Shown here piece after piece: positions 1 through 5,423 of a stretch of DNA of 5,530 nucleotides. A program made the position numbers and the translations under genes. The stretch's first letter is position 1; each line of letters starts with the position of its first letter. Location: NCBI GenBank assembly GCA_030601605.1, contig JAUVTI010000139.1:1-5530 (forward strand). The letters are read 5' to 3'. The notes beneath the pieces are model-generated. The model searched no databases. It had not been told where the DNA came from and saw only the letters and a program-made list of their open reading frames with translations. The DNA is from Gemmatimonadales bacterium. GTDB taxonomy: Bacteria > Gemmatimonadota > Gemmatimonadetes > Gemmatimonadales > GWC2-71-9.

Positions 1-500
1 GAGCGTTCCTTCTCGTTCAGCGTCCACTCGACCCCGTTGCCGGAGCCCGGCTCCCGCACCGTTGTGATGCCGTGGGCCAGCCACAGCTTGTACACGTACT
101 CCGCCGTGGTCCCCTGCGGGCGTCCCCCCACGTGTGCGTGCAGGTCCACGAAGCCCGGCAGCACGTACATCCCCTGCGCATCGAGCTCGAAGGTGGCCTC
201 GCCGGGCCTCCGATCCGAATCGATCGGAGCGCCGGGCGCGCCCACGCTGCGCACCGCCACGATGCGATTGCCCTCGATCACGATGTCCATCGGACCCCGC
301 GCAGGCGCACCCGTGCCGTCCACGACCGTGGCGCCACGGATGATGAGCCGCTCGAAGGGGCCGTTCCCTTCGCCGGGACCGCGGTCGGGGCCGGGCGCGA
401 CGCCCTGCTCCTGCCCAGCGGCGGCGGCCGGTATCAGCAGTATCGCGCAGATGGCGACGGCCTGCGCCGCCAGTCGGTGCAACGTTCTCTGGGCTTTCAT
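1..500 (-). CDS. Secreted metal-dependent amidohydrolase, N-terminal part (runs off left edge)
   Basis: The first 166 codons of an amidohydrolase-superfamily enzyme; the C-terminus lies outside the window. The start is ATG at 498-500, with GGAG (506-509 on the reverse strand) 5 nt upstream. Residues 1-29 form a Sec signal peptide: basic start MKAQR, hydrophobic core AVAICAILLIP, and an Ala-rich cleavage region before Gln30. This implies export. A linker rich in Gly and Pro follows. The family's N-terminal beta-domain is seen in residues 51-83 (RLIIRGATVVDGTG and DIVIEGNRIVAV). The hallmark GFVDLHAHVGG at 116-126 gives metal ligands His121 and His123, followed by WLAHGITTVREPG near residues 140-152. 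This matches imidazolonepropionase/prolidase-like amidohydrolases (COG1228 type), which cleave cyclic amides or dipeptides. Substrate cannot be told because the rest of the active site is missing. The gene overlaps the upstream secreted-protein gene by ATGA, so the two are probably translationally coupled. Confidence 0.88.
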   Translation of the reverse strand, partial: MKAQRTLHRLAAQAVAICAILLIPAAAAGQEQGVAPGPDRGPGEGNGPFERLIIRGATVVDGTGAPARGPMDIVIEGNRIVAVRSVGAPGAPIDSDRRPGEATFELDAQGMYVLPGFVDLHAHVGGRPQGTTAEYVYKLWLAHGITTVREPGSGNGVEWTLNEKER

Positions 501-1258
501 CGGATCTCCAGCAACTGGCTGACACCAAAGTTCTGGCGCGATGGATCGGCGGCCACGACCATGAGCGTCTGCCCCGGCCTGGCCCCCGCGAGCGAGATCT
601 GTCCGGCAAAGATGTTGGTCTCACCCGCGTACCCGAGCTCCGATTCGCGCACCAGATCGTCTCCGTCATAGATTCGGGCAGTGACCTTCAGGCGGTCGGC
701 GTCCCACAGACCGCCCGGCTCGAGCGGGCAGCCGCACATCATGCGAATCCGCACGCGCACCGGTACCGCTTCCGACCCCGCACCAGCGTCGCCCGGCTCG
801 AGCAACTCCACTATGAAACCGTGCAGGCGCAGCACGATTCCGTTGCCGAGCACGTCCTCGCCCGGCACGATCATCATCGTCTTGCTGGCTCGCTGCATGG
901 AGTGGGGATACCCTCGCGGTCCCTCCGCCACGAACTCCAATACGGTGGGCTGCGTGAGGTCGAGCTCGAACGTGAACTCCCCTGCTCCCTCTGTGTCGTA
1001 GATCGGCTCCCCCCGCACCACGGGGTCGACCACCAGGGCCCTCGTGTCGCCCGTCCGCCCCTGGTGCTCGCCCGCCGCCAACACGGAGCCGGTCGCCGGA
1101 TCTCGCACCCAGACGCGCGCTCCTCCCACGCCGGAGCCGATGATCTTCGCGTCGTGCGCGACAACCCGCACCCGAACCATCGTCCTGGTCTGAGCGGCGG
1201 CTTCTCCCAGCCCCGCGACCAGCACGAGGCCCGCGAGTAGCACCACGAATCGCTTCAT
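497..1258 (-). CDS. Secreted beta-rich protein of unknown function with a Cys-Gly-Cys motif
   Basis: Encodes 253 residues. The ATG at 1256-1258 is chosen because it opens a clear signal peptide (MKRF, hydrophobic core VVLLAGLVLVAGLG, AxA site before Gln23) and has GGAGG (1269-1273 on the reverse strand) 10 nt upstream. An in-frame ATG at 1315 would put 19 polar residues before the signal. The mature protein appears to be two beta-rich domains. Residues about 27-150 alternate short hydrophobic strands with Gly/Asp turns (VRVRVVAHDAKIIGSG, GARVWVRD, FTFELDL, LEFVAEGPRG, IVLRLHGFIVELL). Residues about 164-253 form a second sandwich (VPVRVRIRMMCGCPLEPGG, LKVTARIYD, TLMVVAADPS). Cys175 and Cys177 in CGC could form a disulfide or bind a metal. 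No enzymatic motif was recognised. Its TGA overlaps the ATG of the exported amidohydrolase, so the pair is probably co-translated and acts outside the cytoplasm. Confidence 0.85.
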   Translation of the reverse strand: MKRFVVLLAGLVLVAGLGEAAAQTRTMVRVRVVAHDAKIIGSGVGGARVWVRDPATGSVLAAGEHQGRTGDTRALVVDPVVRGEPIYDTEGAGEFTFELDLTQPTVLEFVAEGPRGYPHSMQRASKTMMIVPGEDVLGNGIVLRLHGFIVELLEPGDAGAGSEAVPVRVRIRMMCGCPLEPGGLWDADRLKVTARIYDGDDLVRESELGYAGETNIFAGQISLAGARPGQTLMVVAADPSRQNFGVSQLLEIR

Positions 1259-1268
1259 CTGCCGACAT

Positions 1269-1273
1269 CCTCC
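1269..1273 (-). promoter_or_regulatory. Ribosome binding site fixing the start of the secreted beta-rich protein
   Basis: The reverse strand reads GGAGG 10 nt before the ATG at 1258. It supports that start over the upstream in-frame ATG at 1315, which would disrupt the signal peptide. Confidence 0.7.
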
Positions 1274-1318
1274 ACTGAGAGCCGCCTGCGCTTCTCCGCA
1301 CGTCTGCCATAACAAAAG

Positions 1319-1338
1319 TGCGATTCGACATCATCGCA
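1319..1338. promoter_or_regulatory. Inverted repeat, candidate operator between divergent genes
   Basis: TGCGAT (1319-1324) and ATCGCA (1333-1338) are perfect 6-bp inverted arms separated by 8 bp. Extending to 9-bp half-sites keeps 7 of 9 positions symmetric. The repeat lies roughly midway between the two divergent start codons and covers the candidate -35 box of the rightward promoter. This position and a 14-bp centre-to-centre spacing would suit a dimeric transcription factor. No regulator gene is visible here, and a 6-bp repeat can arise by chance. Confidence 0.3.
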
Positions 1339-1353
1339 AGTTCGCGCTAAGGT
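1325..1353 (+). promoter_or_regulatory. Candidate sigma-70-like promoter for the GNAT-racemase-M20 operon
   Basis: TCGACA at 1325-1330 matches the -35 consensus TTGACA at five of six bases. A 17-bp spacer follows, then TAAGGT at 1348-1353, which keeps the most conserved -10 positions (T1, A2, T6) but only three of six overall. Transcription would begin near 1360 and give a leader of about 19 nt. The -35 box lies inside the inverted repeat, so binding there could regulate the promoter. The opposite promoter is less clear: TTGCGA (1334-1339) and TGTTAT (1309-1314) on the reverse strand are 19 bp apart. Confidence 0.35.
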
Positions 1354-1378
1354 ATGGAGTCGACCGACCCGGAGCGCC

Positions 1379-2185
1379 ATGAGGCCCGAAGAACTCGACC
1401 TGCGCGACCTCACCGCGCCCGACGACGTGGAACAGTGCATAGCGCTGCAACGGGCGACGTGGGGCGACGACTTCCGCGAGCTGGTCCCGCCCGCCGTGCT
1501 GCAGATAGCGCAGAAGGTGGGCGGCCTGGCGGTAGGCGCGTTCGACGACGACGGGGCGCTGGTCGGATTCGTTTTCGGGATCACCGGAGTGCGCGAGGGC
1601 CGCCTCACCCACTGGTCGCACATGCTGGCGGTGCGGGAGGACCGGCGCGATGCCGGAGTGGGACGGATCCTGAAGCAGCACCAGCGCCAACGTCTGCTCG
1701 AGCTCGGCGTGGGGTCGGTGCTGTGGACGTTCGACCCGCTCGTGGCGCGCAACGCGCACCTCAACCTGAACCGGCTCAGGGTCCGCGTGCTGGAGTACGT
1801 GGAGGGGATGTACGGCGAGAGCCCGGCGAGCAAGACCGACAGCGTGATCGGGACCGACAGGATCATCGTGGAGTGGGTGATCGCCGGCGAGGGCCATCCC
1901 GCCGCCGCGCCAGGGCTGCCACCGGTCACGCCGGTGGTCTCCAGCGGTGCGGTCGGCGCCGAGCCGGATCTGGCCGACGCCCCTGTGGTGCTCGTGGAGG
2001 TGCCGCCCGACATCCAGTCGCTCAAGATCGATCAACCAAAGGTCGCCGTCGCCTGGCGCGCCAGCACGCGCAGGGCCTTCACGCACTACCTCGGGTTGGG
2101 CTACCGCATCGCCGCATTCGAGCGATCGCCCGACAGGAGCCGCTGCTACTACATGGTCCAGCGCGCGGAGCCGGCCGGTGCTTGA
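1379..2185 (+). CDS. GNAT-family N-acyltransferase (COG3375 type), probable D-amino acid N-succinyltransferase
   Basis: A cytoplasmic acyl-CoA-dependent N-acyltransferase of 268 residues. GNAT motif A is seen at about 81-99: HMLAVREDRRDAGVGRILK, with R90-x-x-G93-V-G95 forming the pyrophosphate-binding loop. The segment WTFDPLVARNAHLNLNRL (116-133) and the following Tyr-rich stretch are typical of COG3375 proteins. A linker rich in Ala, Pro and Gly (about 170-200) leads to a C-terminal lobe, DAPVVLVEVPPDIQ to GYRIAAFERS, which is also usual for the family. The ATG has GGAG only 4 nt upstream, slightly close, but no other start is nearby. The last 8 bp overlap the racemase gene. In Geobacillus such a GNAT sits beside N-succinylamino acid racemase and succinylates D-amino acids with succinyl-CoA. 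That role is inferred here from family and operon; the donor and acceptor cannot be read from the sequence. Confidence 0.9.
   Translation: MRPEELDLRDLTAPDDVEQCIALQRATWGDDFRELVPPAVLQIAQKVGGLAVGAFDDDGALVGFVFGITGVREGRLTHWSHMLAVREDRRDAGVGRILKQHQRQRLLELGVGSVLWTFDPLVARNAHLNLNRLRVRVLEYVEGMYGESPASKTDSVIGTDRIIVEWVIAGEGHPAAAPGLPPVTPVVSSGAVGAEPDLADAPVVLVEVPPDIQSLKIDQPKVAVAWRASTRRAFTHYLGLGYRIAAFERSPDRSRCYYMVQRAEPAGA
2167..2180 (+). promoter_or_regulatory. Ribosome binding site and GTG start of the racemase
   Basis: GGAG at 2167-2170, a 7-nt spacer, then GTG at 2178-2180. This lies inside the end of the GNAT gene (stop 2183-2185) and selects the GTG over an ATG at 1947, which would add 77 residues of low-complexity Arg/Ser/Pro-rich sequence read from the wrong frame of the GNAT gene. 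Confidence 0.75.
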
Positions 2186-3308
2186 GATCACGCGCCTGAC
2201 GCTGCGCGAGATCGAGCTCGAGCTGAAGGAGCCCTTCCGGATCTCGTCGGGCGTTTGCCGTGAGCGGCGCGTCCTGCTGGTCGAGCTCGAGAACGCCGAC
2301 GGGGTGACCGGGTGGGGCGAGTGTGTTGCCGGCGAGCGTCCCAACTACTCGCCGGAAACGGTGGACACCGCCTGGCTCGCCATCCAGCGCTGGATCGCCC
2401 CCCTCGTGTTGGGACGCGCATTCGAGCATCCCAGCGAGGTGTATGGCGCGCTCGGCGCCATCCGAGGCCATCACATGGCGCGCGCCGCCGTGGAGATGGC
2501 GGCATGGGAGCTCGCGTCCCGGGCCCAAGGCGTGTCGCTGGCGGAGCTGCTGGGAGGTACCCGCGAACGCGTGGAGACCGGAATATCGCTGGGCATCCAG
2601 GAGGACCCTGCACAGTTGGCGCAGAAGGCGGTCGCCGCCAGGGATGAGGGCTACCGGCGCGTCAAGCTCAAGATCGCGCCCGGAATGGACCTGGCCTACG
2701 TGGAAGCGGTGCGTGCCGCGGTCGGGGACGATACTCCCCTCAGCGTCGACGCCAACGCCGCGTACACTCCGGCGGACACGGAGCATCTGCGCAAGCTGGA
2801 TGCCTTCGGTCTCGTGATGCTGGAGCAACCGTTCGACCCGGGAGACCTCGTGCGCCACGCCGTGCTGCAGCGCAGCATCCAGACCCCCATCTGCCTCGAT
2901 GAATCGATCACCGAGCCGGAGCGGGCTGCGGACATGGTGGTGCTGGGAAGCGGCAGGATCATCAACATCAAGCCCGGCCGGGTCGGTGGGTTCACTGCGG
3001 CGCTGGCGATTCACCAAGTCGCTGCCGAGCACGACATCCCGGTGTGGTGCGGCGGCATGCTGGAGAGCGGCGTGGGAAGAGCGCACAACATCGCCCTCGC
3101 TTCCCTGCCCAACTTCCAGCTCCCCGGCGACCTGAGTCCCAGCCGCAGGTACTGGGAACGGGACATCGTGAGCCCCGAGTGGACCATGGAGGACGGCCTG
3201 GTCTCGGTGCCTTCGGAGCGTCCGGGCATGGGAGTGGACATCGACATCGACTACGTCGCGAGCCTGACCGCGCGCTCGGAGACCTTTCCGGCAGGCGAGA
3301 GGGCATGA
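2178..3308 (+). CDS. menC: N-succinylamino acid racemase / o-succinylbenzoate synthase (enolase superfamily)
   Basis: A 376-residue muconate-lactonizing-type enolase-superfamily enzyme, of normal length. The start is GTG at 2178: GGAG lies 7 nt upstream at 2167-2170, and the protein then begins LEITRLTLREIELELKEPF, the usual N-terminus. The capping domain covers about 1-125, including GWGECV and ERPNYSPET. The barrel carries the general bases Lys163 and Lys265 (VKLKI, NIKPGRVGG), Lys165, and the Mg2+ ligands Asp191 (VDANAAY), Glu216 (LEQP) and Asp241 (LDES). WCGGMLESGVGRAHN at 290-304 completes the site. Family members dehydrate SHCHC in menaquinone synthesis and/or racemize N-succinylamino acids. 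Arg268 of KPGR corresponds to an Arg tied to racemase activity in the Amycolatopsis enzyme. With GNAT and M20 partners and no other men gene, racemase is the preferred role; menC is the name automatic annotation would give. It overlaps the GNAT gene by 8 bp and the M20 gene by 4 bp. Confidence 0.93.
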   Translation: MLEITRLTLREIELELKEPFRISSGVCRERRVLLVELENADGVTGWGECVAGERPNYSPETVDTAWLAIQRWIAPLVLGRAFEHPSEVYGALGAIRGHHMARAAVEMAAWELASRAQGVSLAELLGGTRERVETGISLGIQEDPAQLAQKAVAARDEGYRRVKLKIAPGMDLAYVEAVRAAVGDDTPLSVDANAAYTPADTEHLRKLDAFGLVMLEQPFDPGDLVRHAVLQRSIQTPICLDESITEPERAADMVVLGSGRIINIKPGRVGGFTAALAIHQVAAEHDIPVWCGGMLESGVGRAHNIALASLPNFQLPGDLSPSRRYWERDIVSPEWTMEDGLVSVPSERPGMGVDIDIDYVASLTARSETFPAGERA

Positions 3309-4474
3309 CGACTCCCGTCGACAACGAGCTGTTCCAACGGATCGTAACGTTCCGGCGCGACCTGCACCGACACCCCGAGCTCGCCTGGAACGAGACGCGT
3401 ACGGCCACGAAGGTGTGCGAGACACTGGACGCGCTCGGCATTCCCTACCGGAGCGGCGTGGCCGGCACCGGCGTGGTTGCGGATCTGGAGGGCGCCGCCG
3501 GCGCCCCGCTCGTAGCGCTGCGCGCCGACATGGACGCGCTGCCCATCACCGAGGAGACCGCACTCGAGTACGCCTCCGACACGGACGGCGCGATGCACGC
3601 CTGCGGTCACGACGGGCACACAGCAATGCTGCTCGGGGCCGCCGAGCTGCTGAAGCGCGAACGCGAGCTTCCCTGCCCCGTGCGGTTCATCTTCCAGCCA
3701 GCGGAGGAAACCGGAACAGGCGCGCCAGCCCTGCTGGAGGAGGGCGCGCTGGACGATGTGCAGCTCGTGTTCGGAGGCCACCTGGACGCGGCGTACGACA
3801 CCGGGGAGATCGTGGTCCACCAGGGGGCCGTGAATGCCTCCACCGATGAATTCGTGATCGAGCTCGCCGGACCCGGCGGGCACGCGGCCAGGCCGCACGA
3901 GACCGTCGATCCCATCGCGGCCGGGAGCCTGATAGTCTCGGCCCTCCAGGGCCTGGTGGCGCGCTCCGTGGAGCCGAGTCAGGCGGCCGTCGTATCCGTG
4001 GGTCAATTCGATGCTGGTACGGCGTCCAACATCATTGCCAGCCGCGCCCGACTGCGCGGCACCCTGCGGGCGCTCGAGCCCGCCGTCAGAGCCCAGCTGC
4101 TGGATGCCGTGCGCCAGATAGCGGAGTCCACGGCGGGCGCGCAGGGCGTGTCGGCCACGCTGGAGATCGTGGCGGCGACACCGGCGGTGCTCAATGCGCC
4201 GCAGGCCACCTCATTGGCGCGCGACGCGGCTGCGCTGGTGGTCGGGCCGGGCGGAGTCAAACCGCTCCGCTGGCCGAACCTGGGAGGCGAGGACTTCGGG
4301 TTCTTCCTCGAGCGGGTACCTGGATGCTACGTGCGGTTCGGCGCCCATCCGGCGGGCGAGGGATTCCCCGCCCACTCCAGCCGGTTCCGGTTCGACGAGC
4401 AGGCCCTGGCCCTGGGCGCCGCCTACTTCTACCACGTTGCCGTTCGGGCCGGGCACGCCTTGGCACAGGGGTGA
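3305..4474 (+). CDS. M20 family (M20D) metal-dependent amidohydrolase, probable N-succinyl-L-amino acid desuccinylase
   Basis: A 389-residue cytoplasmic hydrolase of the hippurate hydrolase / N-acyl-L-amino acid amidohydrolase group, of normal length. The ATG at 3305 overlaps the racemase TGA as ATGA and directly precedes a typical M20D N-terminus containing FRRDLHRHPELAWNE (16-30). The catalytic domain has RADMDALP (73-80), HACGHDGHTAML (98-109, ligands Cys100 and His102), QPAEETGTGA with Glu134/Glu135, GGHL with His159, and the C-terminal AHSSRFRFDE with His357. GEDFGFFLERVPG (328-340) is also characteristic. The dimerization lid carries GPGGHAARPHETVDPI (189-204), whose His193 usually reaches the partner subunit's active site. 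In the racemase pathway this enzyme removes succinate from the L-isomer and so pulls racemization toward L. That substrate is inferred from the operon; family signatures alone would also fit other N-acyl amino acids. Confidence 0.92.
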   Translation: MTTPVDNELFQRIVTFRRDLHRHPELAWNETRTATKVCETLDALGIPYRSGVAGTGVVADLEGAAGAPLVALRADMDALPITEETALEYASDTDGAMHACGHDGHTAMLLGAAELLKRERELPCPVRFIFQPAEETGTGAPALLEEGALDDVQLVFGGHLDAAYDTGEIVVHQGAVNASTDEFVIELAGPGGHAARPHETVDPIAAGSLIVSALQGLVARSVEPSQAAVVSVGQFDAGTASNIIASRARLRGTLRALEPAVRAQLLDAVRQIAESTAGAQGVSATLEIVAATPAVLNAPQATSLARDAAALVVGPGGVKPLRWPNLGGEDFGFFLERVPGCYVRFGAHPAGEGFPAHSSRFRFDEQALALGAAYFYHVAVRAGHALAQG

Positions 4475-4485
4475 CCAGCGGTCAC
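4471..4485. repeat. Perfect inverted repeat at the convergent gene junction
   Basis: GTGACC (4471-4476), loop AGC, GGTCAC (4480-4485). The left arm holds the TGA stop of the M20 hydrolase (4472-4474). The right arm holds, on the other strand, the TGA of the 86-residue membrane protein (4482-4484). Both transcripts would form the same 6-bp stem. No T-run follows on either strand, so this is not a standard intrinsic terminator. Confidence 0.5.
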
Positions 4486-4742
4486 TGAGGCGGCTGTGCA
4501 TCCGCGGTGGGGGGTGCGACGGGAAGCAACCAGCGTATTGCCAACAGCCACCCGACCAGTCCCAGGAGTCCGCCTGCGACCGCTCCGATGACCATCCACC
4601 ACAGCCCGGCCTCTCCCTCCTGACGCAGCCCCGCGATCAGCGCGCCCACCCATCCCCCAAAAAACGAAGCTGCCCATACCACCACGGGTGTGAGCAGCCA
4701 GCCGACAGGTCTCAGGAACCGGCTCGCGCGCGAGTGGCTCAC
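4482..4742 (-). CDS. Small two-helix membrane protein, hypothetical
   Basis: Encodes 86 residues from GTG at 4740-4742, whose GTGA overlaps the stop of the upstream 205-residue membrane protein. Translation is therefore probably coupled. The start is preferred because the frame upstream of it becomes Arg- and His-rich, a shadow of the neighbouring gene. The N-terminus is short and basic (SHSRASRFLRP). Helix 1 spans about 13-38 (WLLTPVVVWAASFFGGWVGA). A short acidic loop, RQEGEAG, follows. Helix 2 spans about 48-73 with small-residue packing (GAVAGGLLGLVGWLLA), and the tail is Pro-rich (VAPPTADAQPPQ). No family was recognised. The shared reading unit suggests it works with the larger membrane protein, perhaps as a small subunit; this is inference only. 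The gene ends 7 bp from the convergent M20 hydrolase. Confidence 0.72.
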   Translation of the reverse strand: MSHSRASRFLRPVGWLLTPVVVWAASFFGGWVGALIAGLRQEGEAGLWWMVIGAVAGGLLGLVGWLLAIRWLLPVAPPTADAQPPQ

Positions 4743-5356
4743 CGCCTGGCTGGAACGTGGGCTATGATGATCTGGAGCACGAGAGCGACTACCCACGCCA
4801 GCCCGACCACGGCCGCGCCGACCGGCGCGATCCGCGTGAGGGTGAGGATCGCGAAGACCACCACGCAGATGCCGGCCGTGCGCCCGGCGAGCTTCACCAG
4901 CATCACCGGCTTTCCGCCCCGGCCGGCTGCGGCCCAGTTCCAGCCGCCGAGCCACGCGAGCACCGCCGCGAGCATTCCCCAAATCGGGATGTACCAGAAG
5001 CCGCTTCCGCCTCCGATGCTGTCCCATGTCCAGTGATACAGATCCAGGGGCCGGAGCAGCGCGGTGTCGAAGACGGTGAAGGTCAGCGCGCCCAGCAGAC
5101 CAACCAGTGCGGTCCAAGCGATCCCGTCGGTGCTGCGCGGCTGCACCCAGAGCGCCGGAACGAAGCTGAACGCGATCCCTCCCACCAGGACCAGCAACGA
5201 CTGCACGACGATCTCGGGCGTGCCCGTCATGGCTCTGGAGAGCAGCACGAATACCGTAACCCCGGCAGCTGTCAGGATCCCGAGCTTGATGCCCCCGGTG
5301 ATGATCGTGCGGGCATCAGCGTGTTCTGCACCGGCCGGTTCGGCTGCTGAGGTCAT
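4739..5356 (-). CDS. Polytopic membrane protein, hypothetical
   Basis: Encodes 205 residues. ATG at 5354-5356 is chosen because AGGAAG (5365-5370 on the reverse strand) lies 8 nt upstream. An upstream in-frame ATG at 5458 would add 34 residues crossing the GC hairpin and the end of the next gene. After an acidic polar N-terminus (1-17), hydrophobic segments lie at about 20-40, 47-70, 79-101, 120-143, 160-175 and 177-199, so five or six transmembrane helices. The most distinctive stretch is between helices 3 and 4: LLRPLDLYHWTWDSIGGGSG (100-119), rich in aromatic and Gly residues and probably conserved in its relatives. No transport or enzyme motif was recognised and no function is assigned. 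It heads a pair with the 86-residue membrane protein. Confidence 0.82.
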   Translation of the reverse strand: MTSAAEPAGAEHADARTIITGGIKLGILTAAGVTVFVLLSRAMTGTPEIVVQSLLVLVGGIAFSFVPALWVQPRSTDGIAWTALVGLLGALTFTVFDTALLRPLDLYHWTWDSIGGGSGFWYIPIWGMLAAVLAWLGGWNWAAAGRGGKPVMLVKLAGRTAGICVVVFAILTLTRIAPVGAAVVGLAWVVALVLQIIIAHVPARR

Positions 5357-5364
5357 GTTTGCGT

Positions 5365-5370
5365 CTTCCT
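5365..5370 (-). promoter_or_regulatory. Ribosome binding site of the 205-residue membrane protein
   Basis: The reverse strand reads AGGAAG 8 nt before the ATG at 5356, which supports that start over the in-frame ATG at 5458. Confidence 0.65.
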
Positions 5371-5403
5371 GTTCATTTGGGTCTCGTGCCGCCGCAAATC
5401 TAG

Positions 5404-5422
5404 CGGCCGCGGCACGCGGCCG
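5404..5422 (-). terminator. GC hairpin after the NrtS-like gene, probable terminator
   Basis: CGGCCGCG and CGCGGCCG form a perfect 8-bp, all-GC stem around a 3-nt loop. On the reverse strand it begins 1 nt after the TAG stop at 5424. The bases that follow, CTAGATTTGC, give only a weak U-tract, so termination may be partial. It could separate the upstream small gene from the 205-residue membrane protein gene. Confidence 0.5.
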
Positions 5423-5423
5423 T

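Noticed and set aside
666..1334. A 222-codon reverse-strand frame over the secreted beta-rich protein
   Set aside because: The neighbouring reverse frame gives a signal peptide and beta-strand pattern with a good ribosome binding site; this one is Arg/Gly-rich noise.
1354..2199. A 281-codon plus-strand frame starting 25 bp before the GNAT gene
   Set aside because: The product is almost entirely Arg, Ala, Gly and Pro, whereas the +1 frame from 1379 gives clear GNAT motifs.
1331..2344. A 337-codon open frame on the reverse strand across the GNAT gene
   Set aside because: It lies antisense to a well-supported GNAT gene, lacks recognisable motifs, and would cover the divergent promoter region and the start of the racemase.
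2079..3425. A 448-codon open frame on the reverse strand across the racemase gene
   Set aside because: It is antisense to a gene with every catalytic motif intact, its product is rich in Arg, His and Gly without a domain pattern, and long antisense frames are expected in GC-rich coding DNA.
4194..5036. A 280-codon plus-strand frame running from the M20 gene through the membrane gene pair
   Set aside because: Its start lies inside the M20 gene in another frame, the product has no coherent hydrophobic or domain pattern, and two membrane proteins on the opposite strand explain the region better.
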